Under the pieces are notes generated by a model. It searched no databases. It was not told the origin of the DNA and saw only the letters and a list, made by a program, of their open reading frames with translations. A stretch of 64,000 nt of DNA from CAUPWF01 sp044425815 (GTDB lineage: Bacteria; Bacillota; Clostridia; Lachnospirales; Lachnospiraceae). The stretch lies in the NCBI GenBank assembly GCA_044425815.1, contig JAWXVA010000003.1:18354-82353 (forward strand), read 5' to 3'. Both the position numbers and the translations under genes were made by a program. Positions 18,216 to 26,644 of this stretch are shown piece after piece (position 1 is the first letter of the stretch; the number at the start of each line of letters is the position of its first letter).

Positions 18216-18266
18216 AAAAAAAGATGTGTAAAACAGATAAAACACTCATCTGTTTCACAACATCTT
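18216..18266 (-). terminator. Intrinsic terminator after oadA
   Basis: An imperfect stem pairs AAGATGTGTAAAACAGAT (18221-18238) with ATCTGTTTCACAACATCTT (18248-18266), leaving a loop of about 9 bases. On the minus strand a run of seven T follows. It lies about 30 bases after the oadA stop and ends the decarboxylase operon. Confidence 0.85.
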
Positions 18267-18293
18267 CTCTCAATTTTCTTATATATTCTAAAA

Positions 18294-19697
18294 TTATACT
18301 GGATATGCACCGTTCTTTGTATCTGCAACTGTAGCATCTACTTTTGTTTTTTGTGCATCACGATATTTGAAGAAATCTGTAGCAACTTGTGGGAATAATG
18401 CATAAGATAATACATCTTCCTCTTGTGTGCTATAAGCAGCCATTTCAGCTTTTAATGTATCAAGTTCTGCTGGTAATGTATCAGCGAATCTACAAGTAAT
18501 TGGTTCTAAATCTCCAATAACTTGTTTTTGAATCTCTGCATTAAATGGTTTAACAGTCTTACCATATTTTCCTGCAAATACATCTTTTGTTTCTTTTGTT
18601 GCCATCTTGTATCTTTCACCCATAAGCACGTTAAATACAGCTTGTGTTCCAACGATTTGCGAAGAAGGTGTAACAAGTGGGCATTCTCCAAGGTCTGCAC
18701 GTACTCTTGGTACTTCTGCAAGCACTTCGTAATATTTATCTTCTGCTCCTTGTTCTTTTAATTGAGAAGTAAGGTTCGATAACATACCACCTGGTACTTG
18801 ATATAATAACGTCTTGATATCAACACCCATGTTTTTAGGATTTAATAATCCAGATTCAAGCGCTTTGTCACGAAGTGGTCTGAAATAATCCGCGATTTCT
18901 GCTAGTAATGCTTGATCATATCCTGTATCAAATTTTGTACCCTTGAATGTTTCAACCATAACTTCTGTAGCTGGTTGTGATGTACCAAGCGCAAATGGTG
19001 ACATCGCTGTATCCACTACGTCTACTCCAGCTTCAATTGCTTTCATATATGTCATAGAAGCAACACCTGATGTGTAGTGTGTGTGAAGTTGAATAGGGAT
19101 ATCTACTGCATCTTTTAATGCTTCTATCATCTCTGTTGCTTTATATGGAAGTAATAATCCAGCCATATCTTTCAAACAAATTGAGTTTGCACCCATTTCT
19201 TCACATTCTTTTGCAATTCCTTGCCAATATTCTACCGTATAGGCATCTCCTAATGTATAAGATAAGGCAACTTGTGCATGTCCTTTTTCAGCATTCGTAG
19301 CTTTGACAGCTGTTTGTAAGTTTCTCATATCATTCAAACAGTCGAAAATACGAATAATATCCATTCCATTTGCCACTGATTTTTGTACGAAATATTCTAC
19401 AACATCATCAGCATATGGACGATATCCTAAGATATTTTGTCCACGGAATAACATTTGTAATTTTGTGTTTTTAAATCCATCACGGAACTGACGTAATCTA
19501 TCCCATGGATCTTCTTTTAAGAATCGAAGTGATGCATCAAATGTAGCTCCGCCCCAGCACTCTACTGAGTGGTATCCTACTTTGTCCATTTTATCAATAA
19601 TAGGAAGCATCTGTTCTGTAGTCATTCTTGTAGCAATCAATGATTGATGTGCATCACGAAGAATGGTCTCTGTTAATTTAATTGGTTTTCTTTCCAT
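18294..19697 (-). CDS. oadA: Oxaloacetate decarboxylase alpha subunit / 5S-type carboxyltransferase (no biotin domain)
   Basis: The protein transfers CO2 between oxaloacetate/pyruvate and biotin. It has 467 residues. The HMGL-like TIM barrel shows TETILRDAHQSLIATRM at 9-25, metal and substrate residues in FRGQNILGY, the carboxylated-lysine-type context ICLKDMAGLL near 174, and the metal-ligand LHTHYTSG near 205. The conserved carboxylase domain follows (PGGMLSNL, then LVTPSSQIVGTQAV). The biotin domain found at the end of many OadA proteins is missing and is supplied by the separate gene at 20913. It is last in the operon. Confidence 0.93.
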   Translation of the reverse strand: MERKPIKLTETILRDAHQSLIATRMTTEQMLPIIDKMDKVGYHSVECWGGATFDASLRFLKEDPWDRLRQFRDGFKNTKLQMLFRGQNILGYRPYADDVVEYFVQKSVANGMDIIRIFDCLNDMRNLQTAVKATNAEKGHAQVALSYTLGDAYTVEYWQGIAKECEEMGANSICLKDMAGLLLPYKATEMIEALKDAVDIPIQLHTHYTSGVASMTYMKAIEAGVDVVDTAMSPFALGTSQPATEVMVETFKGTKFDTGYDQALLAEIADYFRPLRDKALESGLLNPKNMGVDIKTLLYQVPGGMLSNLTSQLKEQGAEDKYYEVLAEVPRVRADLGECPLVTPSSQIVGTQAVFNVLMGERYKMATKETKDVFAGKYGKTVKPFNAEIQKQVIGDLEPITCRFADTLPAELDTLKAEMAAYSTQEEDVLSYALFPQVATDFFKYRDAQKTKVDATVADTKNGAYPV

Positions 19698-19741
19698 CTC
19701 TATAACATCTCCTTTTTCATTTAAAAATAGGTCTTATCTGA

Positions 19742-20890
19742 TTACACACCAAAGATAGCCATGAATGTTCCCGCTGCTACCGCCGTACCAATAACACCTG
19801 CTACGTTAGGTCCCATTGCATGCATAAGTAAGAAGTTGGTAGGATCCGCTTCCGCTCCAACCTTTTGTGATACTCTAGCTGCCATAGGTACAGCTGATAC
19901 CCCTGCCGAACCAATAAGTGGATTGATTTTACCTCCAGTTACTTTACACATGATTTTACCAAATACAATACCTGATGCTGTACCAAACATAAATGCTAAT
20001 AGTCCAAGCACTACGATATAGATAGTTTCCATATTAATGAACGCTTCTGCACTTGTAGTAGCACCAACTGAAGTTCCTAATAAAATAACTACGATATACA
20101 TCAAAGCATTCGAAGCAGTGTCCACTAATTGTCTACACACGCCTGATTCTTTGAATAAGTTACCTAGCATCAACATACCTACCAGTGGAGCTGTTGATGG
20201 TAGAATCGAACAAACTACAATCGTAACAACGATAGGGAATAAAATCCGCTCTAATTTAGATACTGGTCTTAATTGTTCCATCTTAATTTTACGTTCTTCT
20301 TCTGTAGTAAGCGCCTTCATAATAGGTGGTTGAATAATCGGTACAAGTGACATATACGAATACGCTGCAACCGCAATCGGTCCCATAAGTGCTGTTTGTC
20401 CTAATTTACCAGCAAGGAAGATAGAGGTTGGTCCATCTGCACCACCGATAATTGAAATAGCTGCTGCTGCTTTATCCGAGAATCCCAAAGCCATCGCACC
20501 TAAATATGCTGCAAAAATACCAAATTGAGCTGCTGCACCTAACAAGAAACTTTTAGGATTCGCAATCAATGGTCCAAAGTCGGTCATCGCCCCAACACCT
20601 AAGAAAATAAGTGATGGAAGAATTGCCCACTCATCTAATAAATAAAAGTAATAAAGTAAACCGCCTACTCCATTCGCAGCTTCTTCTGTCGACATCATAA
20701 TATCTGGATAGATATTAACTAATAACATACCAAATGCAATCGGTGTAAGAAGAAGTGGCTCAAAACCGTGTCTAATCGCTAAATATAAGAAACCGCAAGC
20801 AACTGCAATCATTACTAGATTTCCTAAACTTAGATTAAAGAAGGCTGTTTGATGCAATAGATTGTCTAATGCATTTAAAATATAATCCAT
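19742..20890 (-). CDS. oadB: Sodium-pumping decarboxylase beta subunit (OadB/MmdB)
   Basis: The beta subunit removes CO2 from carboxybiotin and couples it to sodium export. The 382-residue protein is very hydrophobic (about nine membrane segments) and holds the family motifs FLGVGAMTDFGPLIANP near residues 96-112, with the conserved Asp, and IGGADGPTSIFLA near 147-159, plus PLIGSAGVSAVPMAARV in the C-terminal part with its Ser-rich ion path. Length is typical of this family. It lies between the carrier gene and oadA. Confidence 0.96.
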   Translation of the reverse strand: MDYILNALDNLLHQTAFFNLSLGNLVMIAVACGFLYLAIRHGFEPLLLTPIAFGMLLVNIYPDIMMSTEEAANGVGGLLYYFYLLDEWAILPSLIFLGVGAMTDFGPLIANPKSFLLGAAAQFGIFAAYLGAMALGFSDKAAAAISIIGGADGPTSIFLAGKLGQTALMGPIAVAAYSYMSLVPIIQPPIMKALTTEEERKIKMEQLRPVSKLERILFPIVVTIVVCSILPSTAPLVGMLMLGNLFKESGVCRQLVDTASNALMYIVVILLGTSVGATTSAEAFINMETIYIVVLGLLAFMFGTASGIVFGKIMCKVTGGKINPLIGSAGVSAVPMAARVSQKVGAEADPTNFLLMHAMGPNVAGVIGTAVAAGTFMAIFGV

Positions 20891-20912
20891 GTTAAAACCT
20901 CCATACTGTTTC

Positions 20913-21275
20913 TTAGTTTAATGTTGCTAATACTGCTCCTGATTCAATTGCATCGCCTACTGCAATATCAATACTTGCTACTGTTCCATCTTCTGGTGCT
21001 ACTACAGGAATTTCCATCTTCATAGCTTCAATGATAATAACTGTATCACCTTTTTTCACTGCTTGTCCTACACTAGCTTCTACTTTAAATACTTTACCTG
21101 CTGCTCCTGCTGTTACTTGGATGCTTCCAGCTCCTGCTGCTTTTGCTGGTGCGGCTACTGGTGCTGCTGGTGCTGCCGCTACTGGTGCTGCTGCGATTGG
21201 TGCCACTCCAGCTCCTTTTTCTTCTACTACAACATCATATGCAACTCCGTTTACTGTAATTGTATAATTTTTCAT
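20913..21275 (-). CDS. Biotin carrier protein of the decarboxylase (OadC/MmdC-like, 1.3S-type)
   Basis: About 120 residues from the ATG at 21275, set by AGGAGG 8 bases upstream; the frame is open further up but without a signal. An N-terminal MKNYTITVNGVAYDVVVEE segment is followed by an Ala/Pro-rich linker (AAPVAAAPAAPVAAPAK) and a biotinyl domain. The biotinylation site is EAMKMEIPV, with the second Lys of the AMKM motif modified. It shuttles carboxyl groups between the carboxyltransferase subunits and the membrane beta subunit. Position between the OadG-like and OadB genes matches this role. Confidence 0.95.
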   Translation of the reverse strand: MKNYTITVNGVAYDVVVEEKGAGVAPIAAAPVAAAPAAPVAAPAKAAGAGSIQVTAGAAGKVFKVEASVGQAVKKGDTVIIIEAMKMEIPVVAPEDGTVASIDIAVGDAIESGAVLATLN

Positions 21276-21291
21276 TGAAATTTCCTCCTGA

Positions 21292-22059
21292 TTATCCATT
21301 CCATTTATTTGATTTTTTACGTTTAATTGAACGAACAACAAATCCATCTGTTGTAGTTCCTTCTGATGCAGCAATCGCTGCTGTAATTACTGCAATTAAA
21401 TCTAACTCTGCACTTACACTTGTTTCAGCTACTGCTACCACTGGTTCCACAACTACTGGAGCCGCTGCTACTGGAGCTGCTTTTTTCTTGAATTTTTCTT
21501 CCAAAGCTGGAATGTACTTAAACAGTGAAATAATAAAAGCAATAAATATTAATACTAAAAATACAGTTCCCATTCCCAATAATGTATTCAATACAGCTTT
21601 CATAATAATTTCATTAAATGAATACACTGGGTCAATAGTCAAAGATTCTAATCTTCCATCGTCAAAGATGTATGTAATCTTTGCATCTCTTTCACTATAA
21701 GAAGCTTCAGCTACTAATGTCACTTCTGTTCCATCTACTTCTGCTTCGTAATCGCCATTAATTTGGATAAATGTTCCACAATCTTGCAAGCCTGTGCTCC
21801 ATGCACTTACTACTTCTGAAAAAGTATATCCATCAGATGGGATTCCTGAATCATACAATATTGTCGAGATATCAAATTCTTCGCCTTCTATGTAATAATC
21901 CATTGATTCTTGATCCATAGAAGCAAATATAGATGTCAATCCGCTACCTAACTGTGTAATAGTGGTAACATCTTGTTCAGCGCTTTCTGAACTTGTACAA
22001 CCAGCTAAACTAAATGTACAAATTAGCGCTAATAATAATAAGCTAATTTTTTTCCTCAC
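21292..22059 (-). CDS. OadG-family decarboxylase subunit with an N-terminal lipoprotein domain
   Basis: A 255-residue protein in two parts. The first has a signal peptide with a lipobox (FSLAGC, Cys21) and an outside domain of about 130 residues with no recognised fold (DYYIEGEEFDISTIL, DGYTFSEVVSAW). The second has a membrane helix (LLGMGTVFLVLIFIAFIISLF, about 180-200), then an OadG-type cytoplasmic tail rich in Ala/Pro/Val ending VRSIKRKKSNKW. OadG/MmdD normally has only the helix and tail (about 80-120 residues) and assembles the complex on the membrane. The outside domain appears to be a DUF3887-like addition. Signal sequence and Na+ pump context agree. Confidence 0.82.
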   Translation of the reverse strand: MRKKISLLLLALICTFSLAGCTSSESAEQDVTTITQLGSGLTSIFASMDQESMDYYIEGEEFDISTILYDSGIPSDGYTFSEVVSAWSTGLQDCGTFIQINGDYEAEVDGTEVTLVAEASYSERDAKITYIFDDGRLESLTIDPVYSFNEIIMKAVLNTLLGMGTVFLVLIFIAFIISLFKYIPALEEKFKKKAAPVAAAPVVVEPVVAVAETSVSAELDLIAVITAAIAASEGTTTDGFVVRSIKRKKSNKWNG

Positions 22060-22075
22060 TGGACGTCACCTCTCA

Positions 22076-23512
22076 TTAAACCGTGCCATGTTTTTTACTT
22101 GGACGATCTTCTCTTTTTGTGAATAACATTTCAAATGCACCAATTACATACTTACGTGTATCAACTGGATCAATAATTGTATCCACATACCCTCTTCTAG
22201 CTGCTGATTCCACACTTGATTGAAGTGCCTTGTATTCTGCCGCTTTTTCTTTCATAGTTGCAGCATCTGCATCTGCATACATAATCTTAGCTGCCATATT
22301 CTCATCCATCATGCCAATACTAGCTGTTGGCCATGCGTATACCATATCAGCTCCAATTGCTTTACTATTCATAGTAATGTATGCACTTCCATAAGCTTTT
22401 CCAATTACAACATTTACTTTAGGTACTGTTGCATTTGCAAATGCGTATGTTAATTTTGCTGTTGTTTTTGCTAATAATTTTTCCGAGCATTTTGTTGCTT
22501 TAAATCCATTTACGTTTGTTAATGTAAGGATTGGAATATTGAAAGCATCACAGAACGTAACGAACTGAGCAGCTTTTCTAGCACCTTTCGCAGATAATGA
22601 ACCATCAAATTCTGCTACTACTTCTGCATTTTCATCGTACACTTTTGAACGGTTAGCTACCGCTCCAACAGTCATACCATTCAAACGAATAAATCCTGTA
22701 ACCATATCTTTTGCAAATTCTTTTTTCGTCTCTACAAAGATTCCATTATCTGAAATAGTCGCAAGTGCTATCGCTGTATCTTCTGTTGCATTTTCGATAC
22801 CTGTGCATGCACGATTTAAATCATCTAAGCACTCATCATATGCATCATTATCTTCGTTATTAGCTGGAAGAATCGTAACTAATGTACGCAATTGTGCAAT
22901 AATTTCTTCTTCTGTTCCTGCTGCATCTACAAGTCCTGTTTCTTCACATTGGAATGTTGCAGAAGCTGTATTACACTTAGAAACTTCATTTCCCTCAATT
23001 GCATTTGGTGCGTTAACAAACAATTTAGCTTTTTTCTCTTCCATAAATGTAAAGTCTGTAAGAGCTGGAACTACTGCTAATCCACCACCACACATACCAA
23101 AAATAGCTGTCAATTGTGGAATCACTCCTGATGCCAATGTTTGTTTCATGTACAATGTTCCAAAAGCATTAAGCGCATCTGTTGCTTCTTGTAATCTAAG
23201 TCCAGAACAATCAACTAATCCTATAACAGGTGCACCCATTTTCATTGCCATATCATAAATATTAACAATTTTTTTCGCATGCATTTCACCCATAGAACCT
23301 TGTAATACTGTAGCATCTTGGCTATATACATATACCAAATTGCCATCAATCACTCCGTAGCCAGTTATGACACCATCTGCAGGAGTTGCTTTCTCTGTCA
23401 TGTTAAAATCAGTACTTCTAGCTGTGATTGCACCACCAATTTCAACAAAACTCCCCTCATCAAGTAACTTAGTAATTCTCTTACTCGCTGAGCTTGCTGT
23501 GTTGTTACTCAT
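22076..23512 (-). CDS. Acyl-CoA carboxyltransferase-type subunit (MmdA/12S-like), divergent
   Basis: From the ATG at 23512 (GGAGG 7 bases upstream) it has 478 residues and the two crotonase-like halves of the carboxyl transferase family. Family features include FVEIGGA, GVITGYGVIDG, SMGEMHAKKI, PALTDF and VPKVNVVIGKAYGSAY. Active-site stretches are altered. The usual DSGGARIQEG reads DCSGLRLQEA, and the usual PGFLPG reads NGFKAT. It is also shorter than MmdA (about 510). It may use a different acyl-CoA, or have a structural role. It is first in the operon, after a good sigma-A promoter, so expression is shared with the Na+ pump genes. Confidence 0.85.
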   Translation of the reverse strand: MSNNTASSASKRITKLLDEGSFVEIGGAITARSTDFNMTEKATPADGVITGYGVIDGNLVYVYSQDATVLQGSMGEMHAKKIVNIYDMAMKMGAPVIGLVDCSGLRLQEATDALNAFGTLYMKQTLASGVIPQLTAIFGMCGGGLAVVPALTDFTFMEEKKAKLFVNAPNAIEGNEVSKCNTASATFQCEETGLVDAAGTEEEIIAQLRTLVTILPANNEDNDAYDECLDDLNRACTGIENATEDTAIALATISDNGIFVETKKEFAKDMVTGFIRLNGMTVGAVANRSKVYDENAEVVAEFDGSLSAKGARKAAQFVTFCDAFNIPILTLTNVNGFKATKCSEKLLAKTTAKLTYAFANATVPKVNVVIGKAYGSAYITMNSKAIGADMVYAWPTASIGMMDENMAAKIMYADADAATMKEKAAEYKALQSSVESAARRGYVDTIIDPVDTRKYVIGAFEMLFTKREDRPSKKHGTV

Positions 23513-23568
23513 AGATCTTTCCTCCATTTTCTATATAATAAAAATTTAATAAATTTTATACCTATTTT

Positions 23569-23597
23569 AGTATACTCTACCGCATTAAAGTTTTCAA
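23569..23597 (-). promoter_or_regulatory. Sigma-A promoter of the decarboxylase operon
   Basis: Read on the minus strand, TTGAAA (23592-23597) and TATACT (23569-23574) are 17 bases apart. The transcript would begin near 23562, about 50 bases before the first gene. Both boxes are close to consensus. Confidence 0.7.
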
Positions 23598-23644
23598 CAA
23601 ATTTCTATGGAATTATTATATTTTTACATTCCTATTTCTGAAAC

Positions 23645-23690
23645 AAAAAAAGACTATAACCAGTATACCCACACACTGATTATAATCTTT
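23645..23690 (-). terminator. Intrinsic terminator after the LRR gene
   Basis: AAAGACTATAACCAGT pairs with ACTGATTATAATCTTT (two G-U pairs), with a 10-base loop. On the minus strand this runs into TTTTTT. It lies about 20 bases after the LRR stop. Confidence 0.8.
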
Positions 23691-23711
23691 TCCTACTATA
23701 ATTAATTCCAC

Positions 23712-24113
23712 TTAAGATAACAGACTCGAACATTCATAAAAAACATAATTTCCCATCATCTCCACGCTCGCTGGTATCTTTATACTCTCTAGTGCACTAC
23801 ATCTTGAAAATGCTTGATCATTTATTTCTTTTACTCCATATCCCAAATGCACACATCTTAGATTTTCACATTGTTCAAACGCTTCCGCACCGATCACTTC
23901 AAGGGTATCTGGGATTTTCACACTAAGTAAACTCAATTTACAAAAAGCACTTTCTTTAACCTCCACTACTGGCAAGTCATCAATAAACCATGGAATCTGG
24001 ATATGTCGACGCCTTCCTTTATATCCAGTAATGGTAATGGACTCTCCGTTGCTTCTCCATTCAAATCCTTTTTCTCTAGCTTCTTCTGATGTAACTGTAA
24101 TTTCTTTCCTCAT
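23712..24113 (-). CDS. Short BspA-type leucine-rich repeat protein
   Basis: About 133 residues from the ATG at 24113, preceded by AGGGGAAAAGG; an ATG six codons upstream has no site. After a basic segment (GYKGRRRHIQIP) it has about three LRR_5 repeats, with ESAFCKLSLLSVKIP, AEAFEQCENLRCVHL and DQAFSRCSALESIKIP. BspA-like proteins are usually much larger and secreted; this has no signal peptide and ends after YVFYECSSLLS, in the middle of a repeat, so it may be the remains of a longer gene. A terminator follows directly, which suggests that it is expressed as it stands. Function unknown. Confidence 0.7.
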   Translation of the reverse strand: MRKEITVTSEEAREKGFEWRSNGESITITGYKGRRRHIQIPWFIDDLPVVEVKESAFCKLSLLSVKIPDTLEVIGAEAFEQCENLRCVHLGYGVKEINDQAFSRCSALESIKIPASVEMMGNYVFYECSSLLS

Positions 24114-24222
24114 CCTTTTCCCCCTAGACATACCGCTGTAATCGTTATATTGTCACATAGCCTCATTGTAATATAGACCACTATATATAGTGATACATAC
24201 CAGTGTTTCTGGGGTGCAAGCA

Positions 24223-25569
24223 CTACACTTGCGATTCTTCCCCTAATAAAGAATTTAGTTTTTTATGCATACATAATAAGATAATACACAGAAATATCAT
24301 TGCCAAGAAAATTCCTGCAAACACTGTAAATGCCTTTAGTTCGTTTACAAAGATTTGTATATAAGGACTGAGTTTATTTGCAAAAAACGAAGAGGACGCT
24401 ATCACGCCCATAAGAAGTGATAGATATTGTTTTGGTGCATATTTGCTTACCATAGCATGACGTAACGGTGAAAAACACATTTCACCTATTGTCAATAGAC
24501 TAATAAATATAAGTGGCCAAAGAACACTTACTTGAGCCGAACTACCTCCATCTGTGATACGCAAGTACTCACATAATGCCATTACTCCAAACGCGATTCC
24601 TAGAAACGCGAAACTGTAACTGATTTTACTAAATATCGTGACATCTCCTTGTGGTCGCATTGCTAGTCGTTTCCATATTTTAGCCATTACTCCCCCAAGT
24701 ATGATACATAACAACCCATTCCAAGATGTCGTAACCCACGAAGTAGGTATGACAAATCCACATACATTCATATTCACAAACTCGCTCATATATATCACAA
24801 GCGACAAGTCTTGCTGAAAATAAAACAACCAAAATATCACGGATAGAAAAGCTACTATTACTATAGATATAATATGCTGTCTCTCTATTTTTGTAAGCAT
24901 TCCTCGTTCTGCACTCAAATATTTATTCGGCTGCATCCCTTGTCCTTGCAGTTTTTCCCAGTGAATTACAAACCAAATAGCCGCTACCACACAATAACAA
25001 GCTGCTACTAGAAAGCATTGCCTGAATCCTAGGATTTCTTCCTGCGCAAAAACATGTAAATACAAGTACCCTGTCACTAGAGATCCTACAAATGTCCCTA
25101 TATTTATATAGGAATATTGTATCGAAAATGCAGCATCTAATTGACTTTGTTCCTTATATTGACATCCGATTAATGTATTAATATTTCCTTTGAAGAGACC
25201 TGTACCTATAGAAACGAGCAATATCATGAGATTAATTCCTGCGATGTCTGCTGCTAACCACCCCATGCCATATCCAACTGCCATTAATAAAATACCAGCT
25301 GTCACTGCATATCTTGCCCCTAACCATCGATCAGAGATAACTCCTCCTATCATCGGTGCTATAGCAGTGTATGCAATAAGATTCGCAGTAAGGATTGTAG
25401 CTTCTGTTGTGTCAATCCCTAAGCCGCCTTGTGCAACTGAGGTTATGAGAAATAATAATAAAATAGGTTTGATTCCATAATAGGCTAATCGTTCGAGCAT
25501 CACTGTAATACAACAAACATGAAAACCAACTGGATGCGTAGTATTCGTGCGTCTAGGTAATAACTTCAT
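24223..25569 (-). CDS. POT/PTR2-family proton-coupled transporter at the end of the cobalamin operon
   Basis: A 448-residue protein with about 12-14 membrane segments. The family start VMLERLAYYGIKP (near 23-35) matches the POT motif, but the first Glu of the usual ExxERFxYY is missing. GTGLFKGNINTLIG (near 122-135) is the second POT signature, and SIQYSYINIGTF the third. POT transporters import di- and tripeptides with protons, though some carry other compounds. The ATG overlaps the cobD stop by 17 bases, which ties it to the cobalamin operon, where such a gene is unexpected. Substrate cannot be told from sequence. Confidence 0.8.
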   Translation of the reverse strand: MKLLPRRTNTTHPVGFHVCCITVMLERLAYYGIKPILLLFLITSVAQGGLGIDTTEATILTANLIAYTAIAPMIGGVISDRWLGARYAVTAGILLMAVGYGMGWLAADIAGINLMILLVSIGTGLFKGNINTLIGCQYKEQSQLDAAFSIQYSYINIGTFVGSLVTGYLYLHVFAQEEILGFRQCFLVAACYCVVAAIWFVIHWEKLQGQGMQPNKYLSAERGMLTKIERQHIISIVIVAFLSVIFWLFYFQQDLSLVIYMSEFVNMNVCGFVIPTSWVTTSWNGLLCIILGGVMAKIWKRLAMRPQGDVTIFSKISYSFAFLGIAFGVMALCEYLRITDGGSSAQVSVLWPLIFISLLTIGEMCFSPLRHAMVSKYAPKQYLSLLMGVIASSSFFANKLSPYIQIFVNELKAFTVFAGIFLAMIFLCIILLCMHKKLNSLLGEESQV

Positions 25570-26617
25570 GTGGTTCCTCCTGTCTAATTTCCTGTAATGC
25601 CATAATTAGTTTTTTATTTTCGTGGTGAAGTTTTATCGCAACTCGATAGTAGCTATCGTCTAATCCATTGTAATCATTACACACGCGAATCATTATCCCA
25701 TATTTCATCAATGATTCAGCTAAGTGCGCATGATATCGAAACAGTACATAATTTACATCACTTTCATAAACCCTAACTCCTAGATTCTGCAAGGATTCTA
25801 TCATGTAAACTCTTTCTTTCTTTATTTCCGCCAAGCTTTCTTCCAAATATATGTTTTCTTGACAGCATGCAATTCCTGCTATTTGAGCGATAGACGATAC
25901 AGTCCAAGGTTGGCCTGATTGTTTGATGTTTTCAAGCACGCTCTTGTTCGACGTTATACAATATCCTAAACGAATCCCTGCCATAGCAAATACTTTTGTA
26001 AAGGCTTTTAAGATAATGAGATGCTGAAATGTTTTTACCTCTTGTAACAACGAATATTCAAAATTTTTTTCTACAAAATCCATGAAACATTCATCTACCA
26101 CTAAATAGGTTCTATGCTTTTCACAAGCTTCCATGATTTTTTTCATCAATGCATACTCACACATTTTCCCCGTAGGATTGTTCGGATTGCATATATATAT
26201 TATGTTATTTTCTGGAATAGCTTCTATTATTTCTTCTGTAAGCGTGAACTGGTTTCTTTCTTCTAATAAAAAATAACTTACTTCTGTCCCTACACTTCTT
26301 AGAGAAGCCTCATATTCGGAAAAAGTCGGTGCAAGAATCAATGCTTTTTTCGGTTTTAATGCATAGGCAATTCTATAAATAATATCTGCTGCACCGTTAC
26401 CAAATAACAGATAGTCTTCGGAAATTCCAAGGTAGTGAGCTACCACTTCTGTAAGCGCTCTGCAATTTGGATCTGGATACCGATTCAAGTAATCAATGTT
26501 TTCTAACATTGCATTTTTGACACCTACTGGCAATCCGTACGGATTTGTATTTTCCGAAAAATCAAGAGGCGTCTTTCCTGTCGCCCTTTGAAATGTATAA
26601 ATGTCTCCACCGTGCAT
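25553..26617 (-). CDS. cobD: L-threonine-O-3-phosphate decarboxylase CobD
   Basis: CobD makes (R)-1-amino-2-propanol phosphate, the linker of the nucleotide loop, with PLP. The 354-residue aminotransferase-fold protein has HGGDIY at the start, LDFSENTNPYGLP (family-typical FSENxNP), the PLP-contact IYICNPNNPTGK, DECFMDF and the Schiff-base Lys in LKAFTKVFAMAGIRLGY. Family members are close to HisC, but the HGGDI start and operon context decide for CobD. It follows cbiB, the next enzyme in the pathway, by 28 bases. Confidence 0.92.
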   Translation of the reverse strand: MHGGDIYTFQRATGKTPLDFSENTNPYGLPVGVKNAMLENIDYLNRYPDPNCRALTEVVAHYLGISEDYLLFGNGAADIIYRIAYALKPKKALILAPTFSEYEASLRSVGTEVSYFLLEERNQFTLTEEIIEAIPENNIIYICNPNNPTGKMCEYALMKKIMEACEKHRTYLVVDECFMDFVEKNFEYSLLQEVKTFQHLIILKAFTKVFAMAGIRLGYCITSNKSVLENIKQSGQPWTVSSIAQIAGIACCQENIYLEESLAEIKKERVYMIESLQNLGVRVYESDVNYVLFRYHAHLAESLMKYGIMIRVCNDYNGLDDSYYRVAIKLHHENKKLIMALQEIRQEEPHEVIT

Positions 26618-26644
26618 GATTCTGTGCTCCTTTTCTTCTGTCTT

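Noticed and set aside
24179..24192. Palindrome CACTATATATAGTG between the POT and LRR genes as an operator
   Set aside because: It is pure AT alternation with short GC ends, with no promoter boxes placed around it.
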